Assembly: GCA_031261985.1 (NCBI GenBank)
Contig: JAISIR010000001.1
Span: forward strand, 1-64,000
DNA: 64,000 nucleotides
Direction: 5' to 3'
Source of the DNA: Clostridiales bacterium
Lineage (GTDB): Bacteria; Bacillota; Clostridia; Monoglobales; WRBX01
The notes beneath the pieces were generated by a model. It was given only the letters and a program-made list of their open reading frames with translations, was not told the origin of the DNA and made no database searches. The position numbers and the translations under genes were made by a program. Of this stretch, positions 38,574 to 48,278 are shown piece by piece; position 1 is the first letter of the stretch; every line of letters begins with the position of its first letter.

Positions 38574-38579
38574 ACTTTT

Positions 38580-38608
38580 ATTATACCACGTATTTTACTA
38601 ATTGTCAA
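38580..38608 (-). promoter_or_regulatory. Fully consensus extended -10 sigma-A promoter on the - strand
   Basis: Reverse complement TTGACA-ATTAGTAAAATACGTGG-TATAAT (17-bp spacer, TGn extension). Confidence 0.85.
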
Positions 38609-38652
38609 GCCCTTTTGCTTGATTTTTTTGTGAAATTTGTTAGAGCAATATA

Positions 38653-38695
38653 ATTAACAAACAACCGTCTGCACTAGGAAGCGACGGTTGTTATT
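38653..38695. terminator. Second copy of the ACAACCGTC/GACGGTTGT hairpin; likely rpoC terminator on the - strand
   Basis: aattaacaaacaaccgtctgcactaggaagcgacggttgtta, near-copy of the 38477-38516 segment. Confidence 0.7.
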
Positions 38696-38732
38696 TATTA
38701 ATAGCCTTAGGGCATATGTTCAAATTGGGGAT

Positions 38733-41700
38733 TTACTGAACCAATGGGGCTATTTTAATATTGCGATATCTTGTAAGCCCGGTACCAGCAGGGATAAGTT
38801 TGCCAATGATAACATTCTCTTTTAAGCCGACAAGCGGGTCGATTTTGCCTTTTATAGCGGCATCGGTTAGCACGCGAGTAGTCTCTTGGAACGAAGCGGC
38901 TGATAAGAAGCTATCGGTTGCAAGAGAAGCCTTAGTGATACCCATGATGATATGAGTAAACTCTGCCTCTTGCTTACCATTTTTGCGTGCTTTATCGTTT
39001 GCATGCTCTGCGCTAGAGAAATCGACAACCGAGCCTGTTAGCATATCGGTCTCGCCACTATCATCTATGCGAACTTTACGCAACATTTGGCGGACAATAA
39101 CCTCGATATGCCTATCGTTGATATCAACACCTTGTAGTCGATACACACGTTGAACCTCGCGCGTTAGGTAATTTTGAACGGCAACGACACCGCTAACACG
39201 TAAGATATCGTGAGGGTTAACCGAACCAACGGTAAGCTCGTCACCTGGCTCGACATGCTGACCCTCGCGGACCTTAATGCGTGAGCCAAAGGGGATAAAG
39301 TACTCGGCTGCATTGCCTTCGTCGTCGTCAGAAACTATAACGTTCCTGTGGTTGCCATCGTCTTGGATGCTAACTGTACCCGAAATCTCGGAGATAATAG
39401 CCAAGCCCTTAGGTTTACGCGCCTCAAAAAGCTCCTCTACACGAGGTAGACCTTGAGTTATATCGTCACCAGCTACACCACCGGTATGGAAGGTACGCAT
39501 GGTTAGCTGAGTACCTGGCTCACCGATAGATTGAGCAGCGATGATTCCGACAGCCTCGCCCACATTAACCTGCAAGCCATTGGCAAGGTTGGTGCCATAG
39601 CATTTAGCGCACAAGCCTTGGTGTGCCCTACAAGTAAGAGGAGAACGCACCATAACTTTTGTAATGCCAGCGTCGATAATTTTGCGTGCAAGCGTATCGT
39701 CTATAATTGTGTCTAAATCTGCAATTACTTTTTTAGTTTTAGGGTCGATAACCGGCTCGGCAGGGTATCTGCCAATTAGGCGGTCGAATAATTCTTCGAT
39801 AACCTCGTTATTATCTTTTAAGTCGGCAACGTAAATCCCTTGGTCGGTACCACAATCGTCTTCGCGGATAATAACGTCTTGAGATACATCTACCAGCCTA
39901 CGAGTTAGGTAACCAGAATCGGCTGTTCGTAGGGCGGTATCTGCCAAACCTTTACGCGCACCATGGGTAGAGATAAAGTACTCTAACACGTTTAAGCCCT
40001 CGCGGAAGTTAGCCTTAACGGGAAGTTCAAGTGTACGACCGGCGGTATCTGCCATAAGACCACGCATACCTGCTAGCTGACTAATCTGCGCAACAGAACC
40101 ACGCGCGCCAGAGTTTGCCATCATGTAGATTGGGTTGTCCTCGTCCAAGTTTTCCATCAGTGCATCGGTTACGTTATCTTTAGTACGCGCCCAAGTTTCG
40201 ATAACTAGGTTATAACGCTCGTCGTCTGATATTAAACCGCGATGGAATTTTTGCGAAATCTCTTCGACGCGTTCTTCGGCATCTGCCAAGAATTGCTTTT
40301 TAGCGTCTGGGACTTTCATATCTGAAACCGAAACGGTAATAGCACCACGAGTAGAGTATTTATAACCTTGTGATTTAAGATTATCTAAAACCTCGGCGGT
40401 ATCGGTTAGACCGTGAACCTTAATGCTTTTTTCTACAATTTTACCAAGCATTTTTTTATCGACAACGAAGAAGACTTCTAAATCGAGTGCGGTTTCTTCT
40501 TTAGAGCGGTCGACAAAGCCTAAATCTTGAGGGACTGCCTGGTTAAATATAAGCCTGCCTATTGTTGCATCTATTTTTTTAGATATAGTTTTAGGCGAAC
40601 CTTTTACCATAATCTCTTTTTTAACAAGCACTTTAATTGGCGCGTGAATATCTACCATTCCGTAATCGTAAGCTAACATAGCCTCGTCGATGCTAGAGAA
40701 AACCTTGCCTGTTCCTTTTTTACCCTCACGGACTAGCGTTAGGTAATAGCTACCTAAAACCATATCCTGAGTAGGAACGGTAACGGGTTTACCATCTTGA
40801 GGTTTAAGCAAGTTATTAGCAGAAAGCATTAGGAAGCGTGCTTCTGACTGAGCTTCAACCGATAGCGGCACGTGAATAGCCATCTGGTCACCGTCGAAAT
40901 CGGCGTTATATGCCGAACATACAAGCGGGTGAAGTTTAAGCGCACGACCTTCGACCAAGACAGGCTCGAAAGCTTGGATACCAAGGCGGTGAAGGGTTGG
41001 CGCGCGGTTTAGTAGCACGGGGTGGTCTTTAATAATATGCTCTAAAACGTCCCATACTTCCACGCGTTTGCGTTCTATCATGCGTTTAGCTGCTTTAATA
41101 TTGCCAGCGTAGCCTTGTTCTACTAACGATTTCATTACAAAAGGTTTAAATAGCTCGATAGCCATCTCTTTAGGCACGCCGCATTGGTACAATTTAAGCT
41201 CGGGGCCTACAACAATAACCGAACGACCAGAGTAATCGACACGTTTACCAAGCAAGTTTTGACGGAATCGCCCTTGTTTACCCTTTAACATATCGGATAG
41301 TGATTTAAGCGGACGATTATTAGGACCTGTAACAGGCTTGCCACGTCTGCCATTATCTATTAGCGCATCAACACTTTCTTGAAGCATGCGTTTTTCGTTA
41401 CGAATAATAATATCGGGCGCGCCTAAATCTAGTAGGCGTTTTAGGCGGTTGTTGCGATTGATAACACGACGGTATAGGTCGTTTAAATCGCTAGTTGCAA
41501 AGCGTCCGCCATCTAGCTGAACCATAGGGCGAATCTCTGGAGGGATAACAGGGATAACATCTAGCACCATCCACTCTGGACTATTGCCAGATTTTTGGAA
41601 GGCTTCGACAACTTCTAACCTACGCATAACACGAACCCTGCGTTGACCTATTGCGTCTTGTAATTCTTCGCGTAATTCTTCGGATAGTTTATCGATATCG

Positions 41701-42245
41701 ATTTCGCTTAAAAGTTGTTTAATAGCCTCGGCACCCATGCCTGCGCTAAATTTATCGCCATACTTCTCGACCATCTCGCGATGTTCTTTTTCACTTAAAA
41801 TTTGGTATTTTTCTAAATCGCGGGCGATACCAGGGTCGGTAACGACATAAGATGCAAAATACAAAACGCGTTCTAGGTTGCGCGGAGTCATGTCTAACAA
41901 AATACCCATGCGGCTAGGGATACCCTTAAAGTACCAAATATGAGAGACAGGAGCAACCAGCTCGATATGCCCCATGCGCTCGCGCCTTACTTTAGAGCGC
42001 GTAACTTCTACGCCACAACGGTCACACACTACGCCCTTATAACGAATGCGTTTGTACTTTCCGCAATGACACTCCCAATCTTTGATGGGCCCAAAAATTC
42101 GTTCACAAAACAAGCCATCACGCTCGGGCTTTAGGGTGCGATAGTTAATTGTTTCGGGCTTTTTAACCTCGCCATGCGACCACTCACGAATTTTATCGGG
42201 AGCAGCCAAACCAACTTGAATAGCTTCAAAATTATAATCTAACAC
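38733..42245 (-). CDS. rpoC: DNA-directed RNA polymerase subunit beta'
   Basis: [47 protein letters not shown]. Confidence 0.99.
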   Translation of the reverse strand: MLDYNFEAIQVGLAAPDKIREWSHGEVKKPETINYRTLKPERDGLFCERIFGPIKDWECHCGKYKRIRYKGVVCDRCGVEVTRSKVRRERMGHIELVAPVSHIWYFKGIPSRMGILLDMTPRNLERVLYFASYVVTDPGIARDLEKYQILSEKEHREMVEKYGDKFSAGMGAEAIKQLLSEIDIDKLSEELREELQDAIGQRRVRVMRRLEVVEAFQKSGNSPEWMVLDVIPVIPPEIRPMVQLDGGRFATSDLNDLYRRVINRNNRLKRLLDLGAPDIIIRNEKRMLQESVDALIDNGRRGKPVTGPNNRPLKSLSDMLKGKQGRFRQNLLGKRVDYSGRSVIVVGPELKLYQCGVPKEMAIELFKPFVMKSLVEQGYAGNIKAAKRMIERKRVEVWDVLEHIIKDHPVLLNRAPTLHRLGIQAFEPVLVEGRALKLHPLVCSAYNADFDGDQMAIHVPLSVEAQSEARFLMLSANNLLKPQDGKPVTVPTQDMVLGSYYLTLVREGKKGTGKVFSSIDEAMLAYDYGMVDIHAPIKVLVKKEIMVKGSPKTISKKIDATIGRLIFNQAVPQDLGFVDRSKEETALDLEVFFVVDKKMLGKIVEKSIKVHGLTDTAEVLDNLKSQGYKYSTRGAITVSVSDMKVPDAKKQFLADAEERVEEISQKFHRGLISDDERYNLVIETWARTKDNVTDALMENLDEDNPIYMMANSGARGSVAQISQLAGMRGLMADTAGRTLELPVKANFREGLNVLEYFISTHGARKGLADTALRTADSGYLTRRLVDVSQDVIIREDDCGTDQGIYVADLKDNNEVIEELFDRLIGRYPAEPVIDPKTKKVIADLDTIIDDTLARKIIDAGITKVMVRSPLTCRAHQGLCAKCYGTNLANGLQVNVGEAVGIIAAQSIGEPGTQLTMRTFHTGGVAGDDITQGLPRVEELFEARKPKGLAIISEISGTVSIQDDGNHRNVIVSDDDEGNAAEYFIPFGSRIKVREGQHVEPGDELTVGSVNPHDILRVSGVVAVQNYLTREVQRVYRLQGVDINDRHIEVIVRQMLRKVRIDDSGETDMLTGSVVDFSSAEHANDKARKNGKQEAEFTHIIMGITKASLATDSFLSAASFQETTRVLTDAAIKGKIDPLVGLKENVIIGKLIPAGTGLTRYRNIKIAPLVQ

Positions 42246-42310
42246 TCTTTTTTCCCCTTTGGAAGAAAATTTGTCTTGCTTTTTTATTCGTAAACAGTTA
42301 GCAAATTTGG

Positions 42311-45300
42311 TTACACTGTTTTAAAAAGTTCCTCGTTTAAAACTTCTTGAATAACATCGTCGTTCTCATCTTCTGGAATGACTTCTTCGATATTATCGGC
42401 TAGCGGTTTAACTTCTTGTTGCTTATCTTTCCAATCTAGTTTTGGCTTGTTATCGTCCTCGTCGTCATTAAGCTCTAGCAAAGGAATCTCCTCCATTGCT
42501 TCGTCTAGACACTTAACATCTAACCCTAAGCTTTGAAGCTCTTTTATAAGAACCTTAAAGCTCTCTGGCACGCCTGGGGCAGGGATATTCTCGCCTTTTA
42601 CGATGCTCTCGTACGTTTTAACGCGTCCGCGGACATCGTCCGATTTAACGGTTAGCATCTCTTGCAGAGTATAGGCGGCACCATAAGCTTCTAGTGCCCA
42701 AACCTCCATCTCTCCAAAACGCTGACCGCCAAATTGCGCTTTACCACCAAGAGGTTGCTGCGTTACAAGCGAGTATGGGCCTGTAGAACGCGCATGGATT
42801 TTATCGTCTACCAAGTGATGCAGCTTTAACATATACATATAGCCAACGGTTACGCGGTTATCGAAAGGCTTACCTGTTCTGCCATCGTATAAAACAGTTT
42901 TGCCGTCTTTGTTATATCCACATTTTTCAAGTAATTCCTGGATATCTTCCTCGGTTGCGCCATCAAAAACAGGGGTAGCAACCTTCCATCCCATTGCTTT
43001 AGCGGCATAGCCTAAGTGAACCTCTAGCACCTGACCAATATTCATACGACTAGGTACACCAAGTGGGTTAAGAACGATTTCTAGTGGAGTTCCGTCGGGT
43101 AGGAAAGGCATGTCTTCTTCTGGCAAAATGCGAGAAATTACACCTTTGTTACCGTGACGTCCTGCCATTTTATCGCCCACGCTTATTTTGCGACGTTGAG
43201 CAATGTAGCAGCGCACTAACTTATTTACACCTGTAGGAAGGTCGTCGCCATTTTCACGAGTGAAAATTTTAACGTCGACTATGATTCCGCCCTCACCATG
43301 AGGCACGCGGCTAGAGGTATCGCGAACTTCGCGTGCTTTTTCGCCAAATATTGCACGAAGCAAGCGTTCTTCGGCGGTTAAATCTGCCTCGCCTTTTGGT
43401 GTAACTTTACCTACTAATATATCGCCGCTATGAACTTCGGCACCTATGCGGATTATTCCATTTTCGTCTAAATCGCGCAACGCATCTTCGCCTACATTAG
43501 GGATATCACGGGTGATTTCCTCGGGCCCTAGTTTAGTATCGCGCGCTTCGCCTTCGTATTCTTCGATATGAATACTCGTTAGAACATCTTCTTTAACTAA
43601 CCGCTCGTTGATTAGAATAGCATCCTCGTAGTTGTAACCTTCCCAGGTCATGAAGCCCATAAGAATGTTGCGACCTAGAGCAATTTCGCCATTATCGGTT
43701 GCAGGCCCGTCGGCAATTATGTCGCCTGCTTTTACTTTATCGCCAAGGTCGACGATAGGACGTTGATTCGCGCACGTTCCGCTATTGCTGCGAGTGTATT
43801 TAGTTAAGAAATATTTACGTATATCTGTTTTATCACTGTTAGAAGTAACCTCGACAAAATCACCACATACATCGGTAATTGTGCCATCGATTTCGGTTAA
43901 AACAACCACGCCGCTATCTTTTGCTGCACGATACTCCATACCTGTTCCGACAATTGGGCTATCGGGCTTTAAAAGCGGCACTGCCTGGCGTTGCATGTTT
44001 GAACCCATTAGCGCGCGGTTTGCATCGTCGTTCTCTAAGAAAGGTATCATCGCCGTTGCGACAGACACTACTTGGCGAGGCGACACGTCCATATAATCTA
44101 CTTTTTCGGCGTCAACCTCTAGTACTTTATCGCGATAACGCGAGGTAACATGCTTATTAACAAATTTATTATTCTCGTCTAGTGGCTCGTTGGCTTGGGC
44201 TACAATATAGTTATCTTCAACATCGGCGGTCATATAATCAATCTCGTCGGTAACCTTGCCGGATTTTTTATCTACCTTACGATAAGGAGCCTCGATAAAC
44301 CCATACTCGTTGATTCGCGCATAAGTAGAAAGGCTGGTAATTAAGCCTACGTTAGGACCTTCAGGAGTCTCGATAGGGCACATTCTACCATAATGGGTAT
44401 AGTGTACATCGCGGACTTCAAAGCCTGCACGCTCGCGGGATAGGCCACCAGGGCCTAACGCTGAGAAACGACGCTTATGTGTAAGCTCGGTTAGCGGGTT
44501 AGTTTGGTCCATGAACTGTGATAGCTGAGATGAACCAAAGAACTCTTTAATTGCCGCTGTAATAGGGCGGATATTAATTAAAGTTTGAGGGGTAACGACG
44601 TCTAAATCTTGGATAGTCATGCGCTCGCGCACAACACGCTCCATACGCGCTAAACCTACGCGGAACTGATTTTGCAAAAGCTCGCCCACGCTACGGATTC
44701 GACGGTTGCCTAGATGGTCGATATCGTCGGTCTCGCCTACTCCGTTAAACAAGTTAAGCTGGTAGCTAACAGATGCAAACATATCGTCTAAAGTAATGTG
44801 CTTAGGTACTAATTGGTCTAACTGACGACGAATGGCAGCGCGGATATCTTCTTGAGTTTTATTCTCGCTTAGAATATCGGTTAAAACAGGAAGATAAACT
44901 AGCTCGGTAACGCCAAGGTCGGTAACGTCAAAATCGATATAATTATGGATATCTACCATTTTATTACCAACAACAATTATTTTTTCACCGTCAATATCTA
45001 GCACTACGCGGTCGCAATCGTTGTTTTGAATCTCGATAGCTTTTTCGCGTGTAATAACCTCGCCCTTTTTAAGTAGCAACTCGCCTGTTCGTTTAGACGA
45101 GATGTCCTCGGCTAGGGTGCGCCCTTCGATACGTTTGGCAAGAGCTAACTTTTTGTTATATTTGTAACGCCCTACTTTGGCTAAATCGTAACGCCTTGGG
45201 TCGAAAAACATTGCGGTAATAAGTGAATCGGCTGCTTCCTCGGTAGGAGGCTCGCCCGGACGCAAACGCTTGTAGATTTCGATTAAACCTTCGGCTTTAT

Positions 45301-45988
45301 TGGTAGTAATATCTTTATTAATAGTAGTTTCTAATGCAGGGGTTTTACCAAAGAACTCGTAAATATCCTCGTCTTTTTCGATACCCATGGCACGCACAAA
45401 AGCGGTTAAAGGTAGCTTTCGCGTTCTATCTACGCGCACATAAATACAACCATTGCTATCGGTTTCGTATTCTATCCATGCGCCGCGGCTAGGTATAACG
45501 GTGCTGTTATAAAGCAACGTACCCATTTTATCGTACTCGCTTGCATAATATATACCAGGCGAACGAACCAACTGGCTTACTATAACGCGCTCGGCTCCGT
45601 TAATTATAAAGGTACCTTGAGGAGTCATCACAGGGAAGTCGCCCATGAAGATTTCTTGTTCTTTAACCTCGCCAGTTTCTTTGTTAATCAACTGAACCAT
45701 AACATGCAAAGGAACAGCGTAGTTAGCATCGCGAGAGCGGCTTTCTGCCATAGAGTATTTTGGTTTATCGTCGAATCGGTAATCGATAAAACGCAAAACT
45801 AAATTCCCGTTGAAATCGGTGATATCAGACATATCACGGAAAACTTCTTTTAAACCTTCGCTGCAAAACCATTCGTACGATTTTTTTTGCACTTCTATTA
45901 GGTTAGGCATTTCGGAGCTTGAACCTATTTTTGCAAAACTCATACGTTTGTTTCTTCCTAAGTTTATCGGATTTACCATAAAAATCAA
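42311..45988 (-). CDS. rpoB: DNA-directed RNA polymerase subunit beta
   Basis: [63 protein letters not shown]-type region; ATG alternative start at 45979. Confidence 0.99.
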   Translation of the reverse strand: MIFMVNPINLGRNKRMSFAKIGSSSEMPNLIEVQKKSYEWFCSEGLKEVFRDMSDITDFNGNLVLRFIDYRFDDKPKYSMAESRSRDANYAVPLHVMVQLINKETGEVKEQEIFMGDFPVMTPQGTFIINGAERVIVSQLVRSPGIYYASEYDKMGTLLYNSTVIPSRGAWIEYETDSNGCIYVRVDRTRKLPLTAFVRAMGIEKDEDIYEFFGKTPALETTINKDITTNKAEGLIEIYKRLRPGEPPTEEAADSLITAMFFDPRRYDLAKVGRYKYNKKLALAKRIEGRTLAEDISSKRTGELLLKKGEVITREKAIEIQNNDCDRVVLDIDGEKIIVVGNKMVDIHNYIDFDVTDLGVTELVYLPVLTDILSENKTQEDIRAAIRRQLDQLVPKHITLDDMFASVSYQLNLFNGVGETDDIDHLGNRRIRSVGELLQNQFRVGLARMERVVRERMTIQDLDVVTPQTLINIRPITAAIKEFFGSSQLSQFMDQTNPLTELTHKRRFSALGPGGLSRERAGFEVRDVHYTHYGRMCPIETPEGPNVGLITSLSTYARINEYGFIEAPYRKVDKKSGKVTDEIDYMTADVEDNYIVAQANEPLDENNKFVNKHVTSRYRDKVLEVDAEKVDYMDVSPRQVVSVATAMIPFLENDDANRALMGSNMQRQAVPLLKPDSPIVGTGMEYRAAKDSGVVVLTEIDGTITDVCGDFVEVTSNSDKTDIRKYFLTKYTRSNSGTCANQRPIVDLGDKVKAGDIIADGPATDNGEIALGRNILMGFMTWEGYNYEDAILINERLVKEDVLTSIHIEEYEGEARDTKLGPEEITRDIPNVGEDALRDLDENGIIRIGAEVHSGDILVGKVTPKGEADLTAEERLLRAIFGEKAREVRDTSSRVPHGEGGIIVDVKIFTRENGDDLPTGVNKLVRCYIAQRRKISVGDKMAGRHGNKGVISRILPEEDMPFLPDGTPLEIVLNPLGVPSRMNIGQVLEVHLGYAAKAMGWKVATPVFDGATEEDIQELLEKCGYNKDGKTVLYDGRTGKPFDNRVTVGYMYMLKLHHLVDDKIHARSTGPYSLVTQQPLGGKAQFGGQRFGEMEVWALEAYGAAYTLQEMLTVKSDDVRGRVKTYESIVKGENIPAPGVPESFKVLIKELQSLGLDVKCLDEAMEEIPLLELNDDEDDNKPKLDWKDKQQEVKPLADNIEEVIPEDENDDVIQEVLNEELFKTV

Positions 45989-46125
45989 AAACCCCCAGAA
46001 TATTTATTTGCTTTTGTTTAGAACTAAAATTGAAAAATAATGGAACTTTTTATATGTAGAACTTAATTTACTTGATTTATGTAATGCTGGGCATGACAAA
46101 AAACACCCATTTTCACTGAATAATC

Positions 46126-46154
46126 ATTGTATCACAGTTTTTACGATTTGTCAA
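46126..46154 (-). promoter_or_regulatory. sigma-A promoter for rpoBC (TTGACA-17-TACAAT)
   Basis: Reverse complement TTGACAAATCGTAAAAACTGTGATACAAT. Confidence 0.75.
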
Positions 46155-46194
46155 TAGGTTTTGAAAGTTTTTTTGATAAATGTAACGGATTTGT

Positions 46195-46232
46195 AAAAAA
46201 GATGCCAACCGTTTGGTTGACACCCTTTTAAG
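46195..46232. terminator. Terminator after the 46238-48069 operon
   Basis: GGTGTCAACC-aaac-GGTTGGCATC-TTTTTT on the - strand. Confidence 0.85.
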
Positions 46233-46237
46233 TAATA

Positions 46238-46573
46238 TTAGTTATTCTTCAACATTTTAAGCGCAGCTCGCAAGCTGCCAGAATTCATGACTTTTTCGTT
46301 CCATTCTTTTTGATTATCTTCAAATATTTTTAAAATTGCTTGCTGCTCGTCATAAGTATCGCAAAAATAATCGCGCTTTAAAACGAATAAAAATGCCAAG
46401 GTATCTTCTTGCAAACCCTGCTCGTTCAATGGTTTAGATGAATCTATTACAGGATTATTTTGAATGTTCCTGTTGCTCTCAATGTTTGCCCATATCTCGC
46501 TAGGTAGCTTGGTGATATAATCTTCGCCTAAAAAATTTAGAACGCTATGTACTTCGCTTAGGATATTTTGCAC
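46238..46573 (-). CDS. Hypothetical protein (111 aa)
   Basis: Overlaps/abuts the end of the upstream orphan coiled-coil gene; no family recognised. Confidence 0.75.
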   Translation of the reverse strand: MQNILSEVHSVLNFLGEDYITKLPSEIWANIESNRNIQNNPVIDSSKPLNEQGLQEDTLAFLFVLKRDYFCDTYDEQQAILKIFEDNQKEWNEKVMNSGSLRAALKMLKNN

Positions 46574-48069
46574 TATCTAGGTCCTCCTCCAAATTTAGGC
46601 ATTGCTTTTTGAGCATCTTTGAATATTTGTTCAAACTTCTGCGGATTTATAGCTTTATCCATTTGTGTTACTTTGTTAGGTGCCACACCTTTAAATGCTG
46701 CGCCGCTATCAAACGAGGCTTTGGCAGCGTATGTTGCTCTTGCTGCACTTGATGTACGTAATACAAATGCAAGTTCCCTTTGAGAAACTCCCGCTAAATC
46801 TGCGCCTACCTTGGGCATTGGTCCATTAATATCTGCTAAATCTTCACGGAATTCATTCAATCTTTGAACAATTAAATCTCGGTTGTCGTTTATAAATCCT
46901 TGCGATTCTTTAATTAATTTTTCAGAAGAGAAAAAGTCTTTTGCTATCTCTAGTGCATTATTAAACGGATGTCCTTGCGCGAACTCATTATATCTCAATC
47001 TTTGCTCTACATTTTCAAATTTTACCCTATGAATCCCGTCTGGTGCGGCAAAATCTATATGCAAAGAGATATCTCGGTTTTGTGAAGCTTGCATTGGCTG
47101 AGCTTTAGCGGCTTCAGGTTGTGGTTGTGTTTTTTCAATTGCGGGCTGAATAACCTCTGGCGTTCGTTGCTGAATCTCTGGTGCTTCCTTAGCTTCTAAC
47201 CCATATTCTTTTTGCAAATTGTCCCTTTTCTTCTTCAAATTATTAAGGTAGATTTTTTTATCTCTAAGAGTAGGGTCATCCGCACCTGAGAATTCTATTT
47301 CCCTTTCGAGATTTCTTTCAGTTCTCGTTATCTTTTCGTTTAGCTGTTCAAACTCCTTTGTAGCCTCTTGCTGCGTCATCCGAGCCGGCGCTTCAACTGG
47401 TTTTGCCACAGGTTTAGATATTTCAGCTTCAGGCTGCTTAGCCTCTGTCACTTGCTGCGTAATTTCGGGCGCTTTTTTAGGCTCTAACCCATATTCCCTT
47501 TGCAGATTGTCCCTTTTCTTTTTCAAATTATTAAGGTACACTTTTTTATCTCTAAGAGTAGGGTCATCCGCGCCTGAGAATTTTATTTCATTTTCGAGAT
47601 ATTTTTCATGTCTTGTTATCTTTTCGTTTAACTGTTCAAACTCTTTTGTAGCTTCTTCCAACGATTTTTTATTTGGCTCTTGTTTCTTAACCTCTGGCAT
47701 TTGCTGCTTAGCTTTAGGCTTTTCTAGTTCCATATAAGGAAAATCTCTTTTAAGATTATCTAGTTTTTCTTGTAATTCCATTCTTTTATCTATAGCAGCC
47801 CAAGAATCCCCTTTAACGCTTCTTAATTGCTCGGTCGTCTGTTTATATTCTTTTTCTGCTTGTTCGCATGTTAAAACTGGTTGCTTTTTTAATTCAGCAT
47901 CCATTTGCTCTACTTCCTTGTAGAATTCTTCGCTTAGTTCGTCAATAGGGGGCATTACTACGCCTCGTCGGTAATGGTCTTTTAATACGATATCAAAAGC
48001 CCTGGTATCGCCCCATTTTTCATATAGCTCTTTAGTTAAGACATGGCTTATTTCGTTAATTCCACGCAT
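46573..48069 (-). CDS. Hypothetical coiled-coil protein with an internal ~95-aa repeat
   Basis: Start assigned to MRGINEISHVLTKELYEKW (48069), because the ORF-track start 48150 lies upstream of the TTGATA-17-TATAAT promoter; two copies of EATKEFEQLNEKITRxExxLExEIxFSGADDPTLRDKKxYLNNLKKKRDNLQxEYGLE. Confidence 0.8.
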   Translation of the reverse strand: MRGINEISHVLTKELYEKWGDTRAFDIVLKDHYRRGVVMPPIDELSEEFYKEVEQMDAELKKQPVLTCEQAEKEYKQTTEQLRSVKGDSWAAIDKRMELQEKLDNLKRDFPYMELEKPKAKQQMPEVKKQEPNKKSLEEATKEFEQLNEKITRHEKYLENEIKFSGADDPTLRDKKVYLNNLKKKRDNLQREYGLEPKKAPEITQQVTEAKQPEAEISKPVAKPVEAPARMTQQEATKEFEQLNEKITRTERNLEREIEFSGADDPTLRDKKIYLNNLKKKRDNLQKEYGLEAKEAPEIQQRTPEVIQPAIEKTQPQPEAAKAQPMQASQNRDISLHIDFAAPDGIHRVKFENVEQRLRYNEFAQGHPFNNALEIAKDFFSSEKLIKESQGFINDNRDLIVQRLNEFREDLADINGPMPKVGADLAGVSQRELAFVLRTSSAARATYAAKASFDSGAAFKGVAPNKVTQMDKAINPQKFEQIFKDAQKAMPKFGGGPR

Positions 48070-48213
48070 TGTGACCACTCCATACCTATAATTATCTATA
48101 TTCTTATTATAACATAGACACGCATATATATCAAGCCCTTTTTGATACATTTATGTTAATTCTATGTTAATTTTTTGTAACAATGGGGATTTATTCTACT
48201 TTAGCAAGCTTGC

Positions 48214-48256
48214 TACAAAAAAAGATGCCAACCGTTATGGCTGACACCTTTTTATA
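48214..48256. terminator. Terminator after the large SLH gene
   Basis: GGTGTCAGCC-ataac-GGTTGGCATC-TTTTTT on the - strand, close relative of the 46195 terminator. Confidence 0.85.
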
Positions 48257-48278
48257 TATCCTTACTTTACTTCATTAA

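Noticed and set aside
48070-48150. ORF-track start of the 525-aa protein at 48150
   Set aside because: That segment overlaps a TTGATA-17-TATAAT promoter; the real start is most likely ATG 48069.
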